37,038 nt of DNA from Candidatus Neomarinimicrobiota bacterium (GTDB lineage: Bacteria > Fidelibacterota > Marinisomatia > Marinisomatales > S15-B10), in contig JASLRT010000097.1 of the NCBI GenBank assembly GCA_030743815.1, forward strand, positions 1-37,038. The letters are read 5' to 3'. Position numbers and translations under genes: made by a program. Below, piece after piece: positions 19,902-26,968 of the stretch (within the stretch, counting starts at the first letter, position 1; every line of letters starts with the position of its first letter). Under the pieces are notes generated by a model. The model did not search any database, was not told the DNA's origin, and saw only the letters and a list, made by a program, of their open reading frames with translations.

Positions 19902-21272
19902 CTATTTTCCCACACAGAAACCAGAAAAAATATTGTTGATAATTTCATCGGAGGTGGTTCGCCCAACAATGGAATCAAGTGAGGACAAAGAAGACCGGAC
20001 ATGAAGAGCAAGCACATCTAAGGGGGTGCCATCAGAAACGGCAGACAAGGCGCACTCTAAATGTTCAAAGCAACTGGTAAGCGCTTCGAAATGACGCGCA
20101 TTGGTGAGCAGAATTTCACTGTCTGTTGATGTGGGAGCCATCAAATCACCTATAGTTGTGACTAAACCAGCAATGCCGGATCCGGTAAGGGCAGAAACTA
20201 AAAATGTGGACAACCTTTTAGAGGAGTTTGTGTATTGTTTTTTTTGCTTTGACGAGAGAAGGTCGCTCTTATTAAGTACGGGTATAAACTTCTGATCATA
20301 TGGACTGTTTGCAATTGAATCGGACAAATCAGAGGGGGACGATGTGTTGTCGTGAACCCAGAGAAGTAGATCGGCTCTGTCAATAAAAGATTGAGCGATG
20401 GAAAGCCCACTGGACTCGATCTCGTCAGAGGCTGGCCGGTTTCCTGCGGTGTCTATGATTTGTACGGGAAGGCCGTTTATCTGGTATTGAACTTCGACCG
20501 GGTCTCTTGTGGTACCTGGGGTTGTTGAAACGATGACACGCCTTTCAGATAGGATTGCATTTAGCAGGCTTGACTTGCCGACATTTGGTGCCCCCACAAT
20601 AACGACTACAGCACCACGAACAATCCGGCGACCAGTTTCGTAGGTTAATAATAGTTTTTTAACAGTAGCGAGAACTGAGTTAAGGCTTTCTATGCGCTCC
20701 TTAACGGTTAATTCCGGCACCTCACTTGAATCAAAATCGAGCTCCGCCTCAATTACCGAAAGAAAGTCAACCAACTGTTGTCGCAAAAGGTTTATTAGGT
20801 TGGCAAATTTCCCACTCATTATCTTATAGCTGGCCGCACGGCCGACATCCGTTTTGGCGCTAATTAATTCTGCAACTGCCTCAGCCTGGCTAAGATCCAT
20901 CTTGCCGTTAAGAAAAGCCCTTTTGGTAAATTCGCCCGGAGCGGCCGCATCACAACCATATAAAATACAGGCTTTTATAATATTTTTTGGCACAACATAT
21001 CCACCATGGCTTGAAATTTCTAAAACATCTTCTCCTGTGTAGGAGTTGGGCGCCGGGAAAAATGTGACAACCGCTTGATCTATTTCTAAGCCATCAAAAT
21101 CAAAAAGCGGCGTTAAAAGAGCATGGCGAGGCCTAAAGTCGTCCGCTGGCCTGTTTGTTATTGATATGGCGGTGTCGATAGAAGCGGGACCGCTGATGCG
21201 AATTACAGCAATTCCGCCCACCCCAGAAGGTGTCGCTAGAGCTACAATAGTAGAAGCACCAAATGAGCTCAT
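19902..21272 (-). CDS. mnmE: tRNA modification GTPase MnmE
   Basis: This K+-activated GTPase works with MnmG in wobble-uridine modification. It is 456 aa, standard length. The N-terminal tetrahydrofolate-binding domain shows TIVALATPSGVGGIAVIRISG and EISSHGGYVVPKNI. The G domain inserted in the helical domain has a P-loop VGAPNVGKSSLLNAIL, the switch region STTPGTTRDPVE, the DTAG motif IIDTAGNR and NKSD. It ends with the obligatory C-terminal FCVGK, in which the Cys is required for modification. The start lies 8 nt after the yidC stop codon. Its stop is adjacent to the parS site. Confidence 0.98.
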   Translation of the reverse strand: MSSFGASTIVALATPSGVGGIAVIRISGPASIDTAISITNRPADDFRPRHALLTPLFDFDGLEIDQAVVTFFPAPNSYTGEDVLEISSHGGYVVPKNIIKACILYGCDAAAPGEFTKRAFLNGKMDLSQAEAVAELISAKTDVGRAASYKIMSGKFANLINLLRQQLVDFLSVIEAELDFDSSEVPELTVKERIESLNSVLATVKKLLLTYETGRRIVRGAVVVIVGAPNVGKSSLLNAILSERRVIVSTTPGTTRDPVEVQYQINGLPVQIIDTAGNRPASDEIESSGLSIAQSFIDRADLLLWVHDNTSSPSDLSDSIANSPYDQKFIPVLNKSDLLSSKQKKQYTNSSKRLSTFLVSALTGSGIAGLVTTIGDLMAPTSTDSEILLTNARHFEALTSCFEHLECALSAVSDGTPLDVLALHVRSSLSSLDSIVGRTTSDEIINNIFSGFCVGK

Positions 21273-21280
21273 TATTTAAA

Positions 21281-23020
21281 CTATCTTTTAGGTTTTTGGG
21301 GGAGAGCGGGCTGACTGGGCGGGTGTACAAGATATTTCTGTTGAAGAATAGTCAAAACATTAAAAAGTGTATAATAAAGATTTAGACCGGAGGGGAAATT
21401 GTTAAACAGAAGAAAAAAGAAAACTGTCATAAAATACATCATAATCTTTTGTTGTGACTGAATTTGTGCGCCAGACATTTTTTGCTGCACAAAAATAGAG
21501 ACACCCATAAGGAGGGGAAGAACCGCAACCTGGTCACCGTAAATAGGGAGGCTGAAGCCTTCTGGAAAGCGATAGATTGTATCGGGGGCAGAAAGGTCTT
21601 TAATCCAAAGCATAAACGGTGCGCCACGCAACTCAATTGTGGTGCGAAAGACAGTGAAAATGGCAAACAGAAGGGGCATTTGAAGTAACATGGGAAGGCA
21701 CCCGCCCAAAGGGTTAACACCGTGCTCCTTATATAGCTTCATTGTCTCTTGGTTAAGGCGCTGTGCATCCCCCCCGTATTTTTCGCGCATAGTAGCAATA
21801 AGTGGTTGTATCGCTTGCATTTCTTTAGTTGACTGGTAACTTTTCTTTGTTAATGGATAAACTAGTATTTTCACAGCCACTGAAAAAATAACAAGTAAAA
21901 CACCATAGTTAGGAATATAGTCGTGCATTGCCACGAGCAAATAGAGAACCCCCTTAGATATGCCCCTGATAAAAGACCAGCCAAAATTCATGGTCTTTTC
22001 CAGCCCCACATTCAAATCTTTTATGTTGTCATACTTGAGGGGGCCAAGATACAGAGAGCATGATGCGTGGCTCCTTGAAGGCAGGCCTACAGCCATGTTG
22101 TATGTTGGGACTAAAAGCGCGCCACTTGCGTTTGAATAAGACTCGTCAAATGAAGACAGGCTGCCGAAATTGCTGGCGGTGCGGGGTATAAGCGCAGCGG
22201 TGAAATATTTGGATCTCAACGCGGTCCAGCCAGTTTGGCCTGTTGAGGCTATCTCTTTTCCAGGGTCGCCCTTGTGCTTGGTGGTCTCACCACCTTGGAA
22301 AAGGTGTGCGGCAAAATACTGAACATCGTCTTTTTTATTGGCCTCAGTAGTCGGAACACCACCGTGCCAGACTAATCGGAATTGTTCTTGAGAAATTTCA
22401 GTGCGACTGATCTCTGAAAGATCGATTTCAAAATCGATGAGGTAGCTGTCGGCGTAAAAGGTAAGGCTTCTTGTTATTGAGCCACCCGGGCTTTCAAAGA
22501 GAAAGGTCACAACCTCTTTCTCACCGTCAACGAAAAGCGTACTTCCGCCAGAGAAGCCGTCAACTAAAGAGAAAGGAAAATCGAGCAGAGCGACATTGCC
22601 GTTAACATCTTTAAACTCAACCAATGGATTTAAATCGTTCTGCCCTGGATTAATAAGCTGAACGTATTCACCGTCTTTATAGAGATAATTTTTTAGAAGA
22701 AAGGATGAAATTGTTCCGCCGCCCATTGATGATATGGTGGCTGAATATAAAGGTGTTTCAACGTGAAACGTAGTCGCAGCCGGGGACGTAGTTGAAAGGC
22801 TACTCATTACATTCGATGGCGGCTCAGTTAGTGATCCGGCCGAACTTTCTAATGTTGAGCCAGACGCGGTGGGGTCGTAATCAAAGGGTTGATCCTCAGG
22901 AGTAGTAACCGGTGCTCCACTCTCTGGTGAAGGAGTAAGGCCGACAGTTTCGTAGTAATAGGGCATCAACATGAGTATGCCGGCGATGATGAGAAATGCG
23001 AGGAGCGTTTTTTTGTCCAC
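21281..23020 (-). CDS. yidC: Membrane protein insertase YidC
   Basis: This protein inserts and folds inner-membrane proteins, alone or with SecYEG. It is 579 aa, the long form with an N-terminal membrane anchor (LLAFLIIAGILMLMPYYYE), a low-complexity Ser/Thr/Pro linker, and a large periplasmic beta-domain (about 80-340), typical of diderms. The conserved C-terminal insertase core begins near KGVLYLLVAMHDYIPNYG and includes VKILVYPLTKKSYQSTKEMQ, the cytoplasmic helical hairpin REKYGGDAQRLNQETMKLYKEHGVNPLGGCLP (split here only for description), and NNFPSGLNLYYTLFNVL. A proline-rich basic tail (PSQPALPQKPKR) ends it. It is flanked by yidD (8-nt gap) and mnmE (8-nt gap). Confidence 0.98.
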   Translation of the reverse strand: MDKKTLLAFLIIAGILMLMPYYYETVGLTPSPESGAPVTTPEDQPFDYDPTASGSTLESSAGSLTEPPSNVMSSLSTTSPAATTFHVETPLYSATISSMGGGTISSFLLKNYLYKDGEYVQLINPGQNDLNPLVEFKDVNGNVALLDFPFSLVDGFSGGSTLFVDGEKEVVTFLFESPGGSITRSLTFYADSYLIDFEIDLSEISRTEISQEQFRLVWHGGVPTTEANKKDDVQYFAAHLFQGGETTKHKGDPGKEIASTGQTGWTALRSKYFTAALIPRTASNFGSLSSFDESYSNASGALLVPTYNMAVGLPSRSHASCSLYLGPLKYDNIKDLNVGLEKTMNFGWSFIRGISKGVLYLLVAMHDYIPNYGVLLVIFSVAVKILVYPLTKKSYQSTKEMQAIQPLIATMREKYGGDAQRLNQETMKLYKEHGVNPLGGCLPMLLQMPLLFAIFTVFRTTIELRGAPFMLWIKDLSAPDTIYRFPEGFSLPIYGDQVAVLPLLMGVSIFVQQKMSGAQIQSQQKIMMYFMTVFFFLLFNNFPSGLNLYYTLFNVLTILQQKYLVHPPSQPALPQKPKR

Positions 23021-23028
23021 AAGCTAAA

Positions 23029-23313
23029 TTATGGAGCGGGGTCAAAACCGCCAGATGAAAAGGGGTGACAGCGCAAAATACGCTGAAGACCAAACCAAAA
23101 ACCGATAATCGGGCCCCGACTTTTTACCGCCTGAATGAAATAATCAGAGCAGGTGGGATGAAAGCGGCAGCTGTTTGGAAAAAGGGGCGACATAAAAACC
23201 TGGTAGGCCCTGGCTATAAGCACAATAAAAGCGGTGACCACGCGCCCAACATAACTGGTTGAAAGACCTAATGAAAACATCATTTGAGTGTTGGGATGAT
23301 TTAAGAAAAACAT
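23029..23313 (-). CDS. yidD: Membrane protein insertion efficiency factor YidD
   Basis: This is a small membrane-associated protein that helps YidC-dependent insertion. Family motifs are present in order: YQVFMSPLFPNSCRFHPTCS, DYFIQAVKSRG, and RILRCHPFSSGGFDPAP at the end. Measured from the ATG at 23313 it is 94 aa; typical YidD is 70-85 aa, so the ATG pair at 23280-23283 is also a plausible start, and a TTG exists at 23319. None has a clear ribosome-binding site. It begins about 45 nt after the rpmH stop, with no space for an rnpA gene between them. Confidence 0.93.
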   Translation of the reverse strand: MFFLNHPNTQMMFSLGLSTSYVGRVVTAFIVLIARAYQVFMSPLFPNSCRFHPTCSDYFIQAVKSRGPIIGFWFGLQRILRCHPFSSGGFDPAP

Positions 23314-23358
23314 TCGCAAGGCTTAAAATCCAAGCAACCGGCGCCGGCAAACATTGTG

Positions 23359-23493
23359 TCAGGCAGACAGACGCTTACGACCCCTGCGACGGCGCCGCCG
23401 AAGAACCCTTCTACCCCCAGGGGAAGAAGCCCTTGCGCGGAACCCGTGTTTGTTTTTTCTCTTTCTTTTGCTCGGTTGATATGTTCTTTTCAT
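23359..23493 (-). CDS. rpmH: 50S ribosomal protein L34
   Basis: This 44-aa basic protein of the large subunit starts with the hallmark [20 protein letters not shown] and ends RRGRKRLSA. The start at 23493 is chosen because it gives the standard L34 N-terminus and is preceded by GGGGA; a longer upstream frame running into dnaA has no family similarity. It is the first gene of the minus-strand run to yidD-yidC-mnmE-mnmG-mfd and is divergent from dnaA across 127 bp. Confidence 0.98.
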   Translation of the reverse strand: MKRTYQPSKRKRKNKHGFRARASSPGGRRVLRRRRRRGRKRLSA

Positions 23494-23564
23494 AATAATT
23501 CCCCATGAAAGATCAACGCTAAAGTTAAAATAGTAAATAGAGCAAACCAAGCCATAGAATCTAT

Positions 23565-23593
23565 TTGCCAGGCGTAGTTTATAGCAATAAATT
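23565..23593 (+). promoter_or_regulatory. Possible sigma-70 promoter of dnaA
   Basis: TTGCCA (23565-23570), a 17-nt spacer and TAAATT (23588-23593) give a plausible but imperfect pair. Transcription would begin near 23600, just before the DnaA boxes. Other pairs are possible in this AT-rich stretch. Confidence 0.35.
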
Positions 23594-23608
23594 AAAGCCG
23601 AAAAGGAG

Positions 23609-23628
23609 TGTGGACAACCTGTGGACAA
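23609..23628 (-). promoter_or_regulatory. Tandem DnaA boxes overlapping the dnaA start codon
   Basis: Two copies of TGTGGACAACC sit back to back with an 11-bp period. Each contains TTGTCCACA on the minus strand, a canonical DnaA box. The first lies between the ribosome-binding site and the start; the second includes the GTG start codon. One-turn spacing places both boxes on the same helix face. Confidence 0.75.
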
Positions 23629-24988
23629 CCTAAAAATAGATAGAAACGGATTTTGGAATAGAATATCAAAAGAACTTGAGTCAGCTGTGAGTTCTCAGAC
23701 ATACGCAACCTGGTTTGAGCCACTTAGGGCTGTGAACATAGAAGAAGAAACTGTTACAGTTGAAGTGCCGAGCAGGTTCTACTATGAGTGGATAGACAGT
23801 CACTATGGATCTCTGATACAGGAGAAGATAAAAAGTGTGCATGGGCTTGATATGCAAATAAGATATACAGTTGTAGTGGGTGAAATGGATGGTAAAACAC
23901 TTAATAAGGTAAAGAAAATAAGGAAAACAGAAGAGAACGCGGAAGAGAAACAGTATGACCGGGGTAGCAAGCTTAATAAACGATATACGTTTGATTCGTT
24001 TATTGAAGGGGGGAGCAATCAGCTTGCAAAGGCCGCAGCAAGAGCTGTTGCAGACTCTCCGGGACAAACATCGTTTAATCCCCTGCTAGTTTACGGCGGT
24101 GTTGGGCTGGGGAAAACGCACTTGCTACAGGCGATAGGTAACTGCGTTATTAAGAACAGGTCTGAGTGCAGGGCCCACTATACAACAAGCGAAAAATTTA
24201 CACTTGACTTTATATCAGCCATTCAGAACAACAGAACGTCAATATTTTCTAAGAGACACAGGAACCTTGACCTTCTATTGGTGGACGACATTCAGTTCCT
24301 GCAGAAAAAAGAACAAACGCAGGAACAATTCTTTCACACATTTAATGAGCTTTATCAGCAGGGACGTCAGATAGTGCTGACGACAGACAGACACCCGCGA
24401 GAGCTTTATGGATTAAAGGACAGGCTCGTTTCGCGGTTTCAGTCGGGCCTGATTGTTGATATACACGAGCCGGACCTTGAAACTCGTATCGCTATATTAC
24501 AAAGCAAGGCTGAGCGGGACAGGCTGGACATTCCATCTGAAATCCTGGAGTTTATCGCCACGAACATCAGGGGCAATATACGGGAAATGGAGGGGGCGCT
24601 TATAAAACTACTCGCATTTTCATCGCTGTCACACTCTGACGTTACCATGTCTCTAGCACAGAGAGCATTGCGCGAAACTCTTGGAAGTACGGGGCTATAT
24701 AGAATAACAATTGATGACATTATTAGCGGGGTAAGTAGAATGACGAAGGTCTCAGAAAAGCAGCTCACCGGACGGGGAAGAAAGATGGAGGTGGCGCTGG
24801 CAAGACAAATGGCCATGTATCTCTGCCGGGAGATGGTGGGGGCGTCGCTTGAAAATGTGGGGCTTCATTTTGGGGGGCGCGACCACACGACCGTGATACA
24901 CGCTTGTAGGACAATTAAGAGCAAAATGGAGAAAGATCAGGCATTCGCGGAGCAGGTAAAAGGTCTCCAGGCACAAATGGGCGGATGA
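23621..24988 (+). CDS. dnaA: Chromosomal replication initiator DnaA
   Basis: This AAA+ initiator binds DnaA boxes at oriC and opens the duplex. It is 455 aa. Domain I (about 1-85) includes [21 protein letters not shown]. Domain II is a short charged linker. Domain III has Walker [15 protein letters not shown] (about 157-170) and Walker [10 protein letters not shown] (218-226). Domain IV holds the box-binding signature [13 protein letters not shown] near the C-terminus. The GTG start is the first usable start in frame, with GGAG 12 nt upstream. Autoregulation is likely because two DnaA boxes overlap the start. It is divergent from rpmH and 90 bp upstream of lexA. Confidence 0.98.
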   Translation: MDNLKIDRNGFWNRISKELESAVSSQTYATWFEPLRAVNIEEETVTVEVPSRFYYEWIDSHYGSLIQEKIKSVHGLDMQIRYTVVVGEMDGKTLNKVKKIRKTEENAEEKQYDRGSKLNKRYTFDSFIEGGSNQLAKAAARAVADSPGQTSFNPLLVYGGVGLGKTHLLQAIGNCVIKNRSECRAHYTTSEKFTLDFISAIQNNRTSIFSKRHRNLDLLLVDDIQFLQKKEQTQEQFFHTFNELYQQGRQIVLTTDRHPRELYGLKDRLVSRFQSGLIVDIHEPDLETRIAILQSKAERDRLDIPSEILEFIATNIRGNIREMEGALIKLLAFSSLSHSDVTMSLAQRALRETLGSTGLYRITIDDIISGVSRMTKVSEKQLTGRGRKMEVALARQMAMYLCREMVGASLENVGLHFGGRDHTTVIHACRTIKSKMEKDQAFAEQVKGLQAQMGG

Positions 24989-25049
24989 AGAAGTTACGGC
25001 GACCAAGACAGGTGAGTAGAAATAAATTCTTTAGAGCTTTGCGGCCGCG

Positions 25050-25070
25050 GCGGTAATTTATATACACCGC
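25050..25070. promoter_or_regulatory. Inverted repeat before lexA, candidate SOS operator
   Basis: GCGGT and ACCGC are perfect inverted arms separated by an 11-nt AT-rich core (AATTTATATAC), ending 8 nt before the lexA start. LexA usually represses itself through a dyad at this place. The motif does not match the E. coli or Bacillus LexA box, so assignment rests on symmetry and position only. Confidence 0.4.
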
Positions 25071-25078
25071 ATGTATCC

Positions 25079-25675
25079 ATGTATTTGACAAAGCGTCAAA
25101 AAGAGATATTAGATTATCTAAAAGATTTCGTGTCGAAAAACGGCTACGCCCCCACGTTTAACGAGATCGCGGTGGCATTCGACTTCAGGTCTAAAGGGAC
25201 GGTCTATAAGCATATTAAGGCGCTAAAGAACAAAGGGTTAATTCAGCACGAGTGGAACAGAACGCGCGCAATTGAAGTGATTGAAGAAAGCAGAGAGAGT
25301 AGAATGCTTCCTGTTTTAGGAGTGGTGGCGGCAGGGATCCCTATTGAGGCAATAGGGTCTTTTGAGGAGCTGGAGCTACCAGACTCGTTTATCAGAGGGG
25401 GGAGCCACTATGTCCTGAAGGTTTCCGGCAACTCCATGGTAGACGAGCAAATAAGAGATGGGGATCTTGTAATTGTTTGTGAAAAGGACATGGCCGAAAA
25501 TGGAGAAACTGTTGTTGCTCTGATTGACGGTTTTGAGGCGACCATAAAGAAGTTCTTCAGGCGAAATGGAAAAGTCGAGCTTCGCCCAGCAAACGAAAAT
25601 CTGAAGAGCATAGAGTTGGGAGAAGAAAGAGTTCAAATACAGGGTATTGTTGTAGGTATCTTACGGCGGTATTAG
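25079..25675 (+). CDS. lexA: LexA repressor (SOS regulator)
   Basis: This transcriptional repressor of DNA-damage genes is inactivated by RecA-stimulated self-cleavage. It is 198 aa, normal length. The N-terminal winged helix-turn-helix shows LTKRQKEILDYL, GYAPTFNEIA and SKGTVYKHIKALKNKGLI. The cleavage site is Ala85-Gly86 in VVAAGIP. The catalytic Ser119 lies in VSGNSMVDEQIRDGDL and Lys157 in ATIKKFF. No Shine-Dalgarno is visible ahead of the ATG; the region immediately upstream is AT-rich with a dyad. The gene lies 90 bp after dnaA and 10 nt before the selenoprotein peroxiredoxin, with which it is probably co-transcribed. Confidence 0.97.
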   Translation: MYLTKRQKEILDYLKDFVSKNGYAPTFNEIAVAFDFRSKGTVYKHIKALKNKGLIQHEWNRTRAIEVIEESRESRMLPVLGVVAAGIPIEAIGSFEELELPDSFIRGGSHYVLKVSGNSMVDEQIRDGDLVIVCEKDMAENGETVVALIDGFEATIKKFFRRNGKVELRPANENLKSIELGEERVQIQGIVVGILRRY

Positions 25676-25685
25676 AAAGGAAACC

Positions 25686-26150
25686 ATGATAGAAATCGGC
25701 ACGAGCATTCGAGCGGTTACACTGGAGAACCAACATGGGGAGAAGGTCACGCCTGCCGGCTCGAATAGAAAAGTCGTATTCTTCTTCCCTAAAGCGAACA
25801 CTCCGGGGTGAGCCACTGAAGTGGCCGAGTTTCAGTCACAGATAGAGAAGTTTTCGGAAGAAAGAGTTGACATATATGGAGTCTCAGCGGACCCTGTTTC
25901 AGCACTGCTTAAGTTCAGCGATAAACACAATATTGAGTATTCATTACTAAGTGACTTGGAAAAAGAACTTATAAGTCAGTTTGGTGTCTGGGGAAAAAAG
26001 AAACTTTACGGCAAAGAGTATGAGGGAATTTTCCGCAGCACCGCCATTCTTGATGGAAAAAATGTGGTGACGCACGTGTTTCCAAAAGTGTCACCGAAAG
26101 GACACGCCGACCAGGTCCTTGAAATTCTTCGAGACTTTGGATACTCGTAA
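25686..26150 (+). CDS. Selenocysteine-containing peroxiredoxin (Bcp/PrxQ type), TGA at 25809-25811 read as Sec
   Basis: This thiol-type peroxidase reduces hydrogen and organic peroxides. The frame from ATG 25686 (preceded by AAAGGA) runs MIEIGTSIRAVTLENQHGEK into FFFPKANTPG, then an in-frame TGA at codon 42, then ATEVAEFQSQ to a TAA at 26148-26150: 154 residues counting Sec. In E. coli Bcp the same place is FYPKAMTPGC, so TGA occupies the peroxidatic cysteine. Downstream family features remain: GVSADP, YSLLSDLEKELISQFGVWG and the active-site Arg117 in GIFRSTAILDG. No cysteine occurs anywhere in the protein, so it would be a 1-Sec enzyme resolved by an external thiol. Small hairpins follow the TGA. 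A calling program would start at GTG 25821 and lose the active site. A sequencing error TGC-to-TGA is the alternative. Confidence 0.88.
25812..25836 (+). promoter_or_regulatory. Candidate bacterial SECIS element after the TGA
   Basis: Two alternative hairpins lie immediately after the TGA. GCCAC (25812-25816) pairs with GTGGC (25821-25825) around TGAA. Alternatively ACTGAA (25815-25820) pairs with TTCAGT (25831-25836), giving a 10-nt loop that begins with G, as bacterial SECIS loops usually do. The loop is closer to the TGA (about 12 nt) than in typical elements, so assignment is tentative. Confidence 0.5.
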
Positions 26151-26163
26151 CCTACCTGATAAG

Positions 26164-26835
26164 ATGGACAAGCCTCATAGGCAGTTGGCTTGGAAACTAT
26201 TCTTCAACGCGGTGGCTCAGATGAGTCCTGAGGATGCTGTACAAATTATGGCACCTATCCTCAAGAAAGCCAGTGGTCAAGCTGAAGACCACATGAGGCT
26301 CTCTCCCGAGACAGCACTGCTGTTAGTAATCGATGTGCAAGAAAAGATTTTCGCCACCATGCACGAGGAGGTTGAGACGGAGGAAAACATTAATCGTATT
26401 GTTGCAGGGGCGAAGATATTGAAGTTACCCATTATCTGGACGGAACAGTATCCGAGGGGGCTCGGCCCAACGATCGCCTCTGTTCAAGAGTTACTGAAAG
26501 ATAACGAAAAACTGGAGAAGATCGCTTTCAGCTGTCTCGGTGATGCTGCTGTAAAAGAAAGCTTGCGAACACATAACAGAAAGCAAGTACTTGTTTGCGG
26601 CATTGAGGCCCATGTGTGTGTCTATCAGACAGTTGTTGATCTAGTAGAAGAAGGTTATGATGTCCATTTGGTGACAGACGCTACCATGTCACGAAAAGAA
26701 TCAAACTATCGCTTGGCCGTGACAAAAATGGGGAGGATGGGCGCGCAGCTGACATCGGTGGAAATGGCTCTTTTTGAACTTCAGAGGGTGGCCAAAGGTG
26801 ACACATTTAAAGCAATCGCCGGCACCATCAAATAG
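26164..26835 (+). CDS. Isochorismatase-family cysteine hydrolase with N-terminal extension
   Basis: This 223-aa member of the isochorismatase-like hydrolases (nicotinamidase, YcaC and related amidases) has an unassigned substrate. The triad is visible as Asp57 in LLVIDVQEK, Lys119 in LEKIAFSC and Cys152 in GIEAHVCVYQT. The conserved VTDATMSRKESNY segment follows. The hydrolase fold starts only near residue 50; the first 48 residues (including LAWKLFFNAVAQMSPEDAVQIM) form a helical extension not usual in the family. I chose ATG 26164 because the TTG at 26119 lies within the peroxiredoxin gene in another frame, though neither start has a strong ribosome-binding site. The gene begins 13 nt after the peroxiredoxin stop and is probably in the same transcript. 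Confidence 0.88.
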   Translation: MDKPHRQLAWKLFFNAVAQMSPEDAVQIMAPILKKASGQAEDHMRLSPETALLLVIDVQEKIFATMHEEVETEENINRIVAGAKILKLPIIWTEQYPRGLGPTIASVQELLKDNEKLEKIAFSCLGDAAVKESLRTHNRKQVLVCGIEAHVCVYQTVVDLVEEGYDVHLVTDATMSRKESNYRLAVTKMGRMGAQLTSVEMALFELQRVAKGDTFKAIAGTIK

Positions 26836-26968
26836 AATAAGATCTTCAGGCCAAGCCCAAGCAATTGAACGTTGTCATATAGGTTGTTGAAGGGGAAATT
26901 CCTGTCACAGGCAGCTGGAATAATGACGCATTTACCAGGCTATTGGTTTGAATAAAAGGAGAACAACC

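Noticed and set aside
22754-22770. Third parS-like palindrome TGTTTCAACGTGAAACG inside yidC
   Set aside because: It needs a 1-base insertion in the centre to match parS, which would disrupt the ParB half-site spacing; it is more likely a chance resemblance in coding sequence.
23494-23628. N-terminal extension of rpmH to 23628
   Set aside because: L34 always begins MKRTYQPS; the extension has no ribosome-binding logic and overlaps the dnaA start.
25821-26150. Peroxiredoxin as a 109-aa gene starting at GTG 25821
   Set aside because: That start removes the whole N-terminal strand and the active-site segment, whereas the upstream frame is in phase, has a good ribosome-binding site and matches Bcp up to the TGA.
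26119-26163. TTG 26119 as the start of the isochorismatase-like gene
   Set aside because: It lies inside the peroxiredoxin gene in another frame and adds 15 residues with no family similarity; ATG 26164 is simpler.
26948-26968. TTG 26948 as the start of the exported M16 peptidase
   Set aside because: The strong AAAAGGAG site lies downstream of it and points to ATG 26969, which opens a normal signal peptide.
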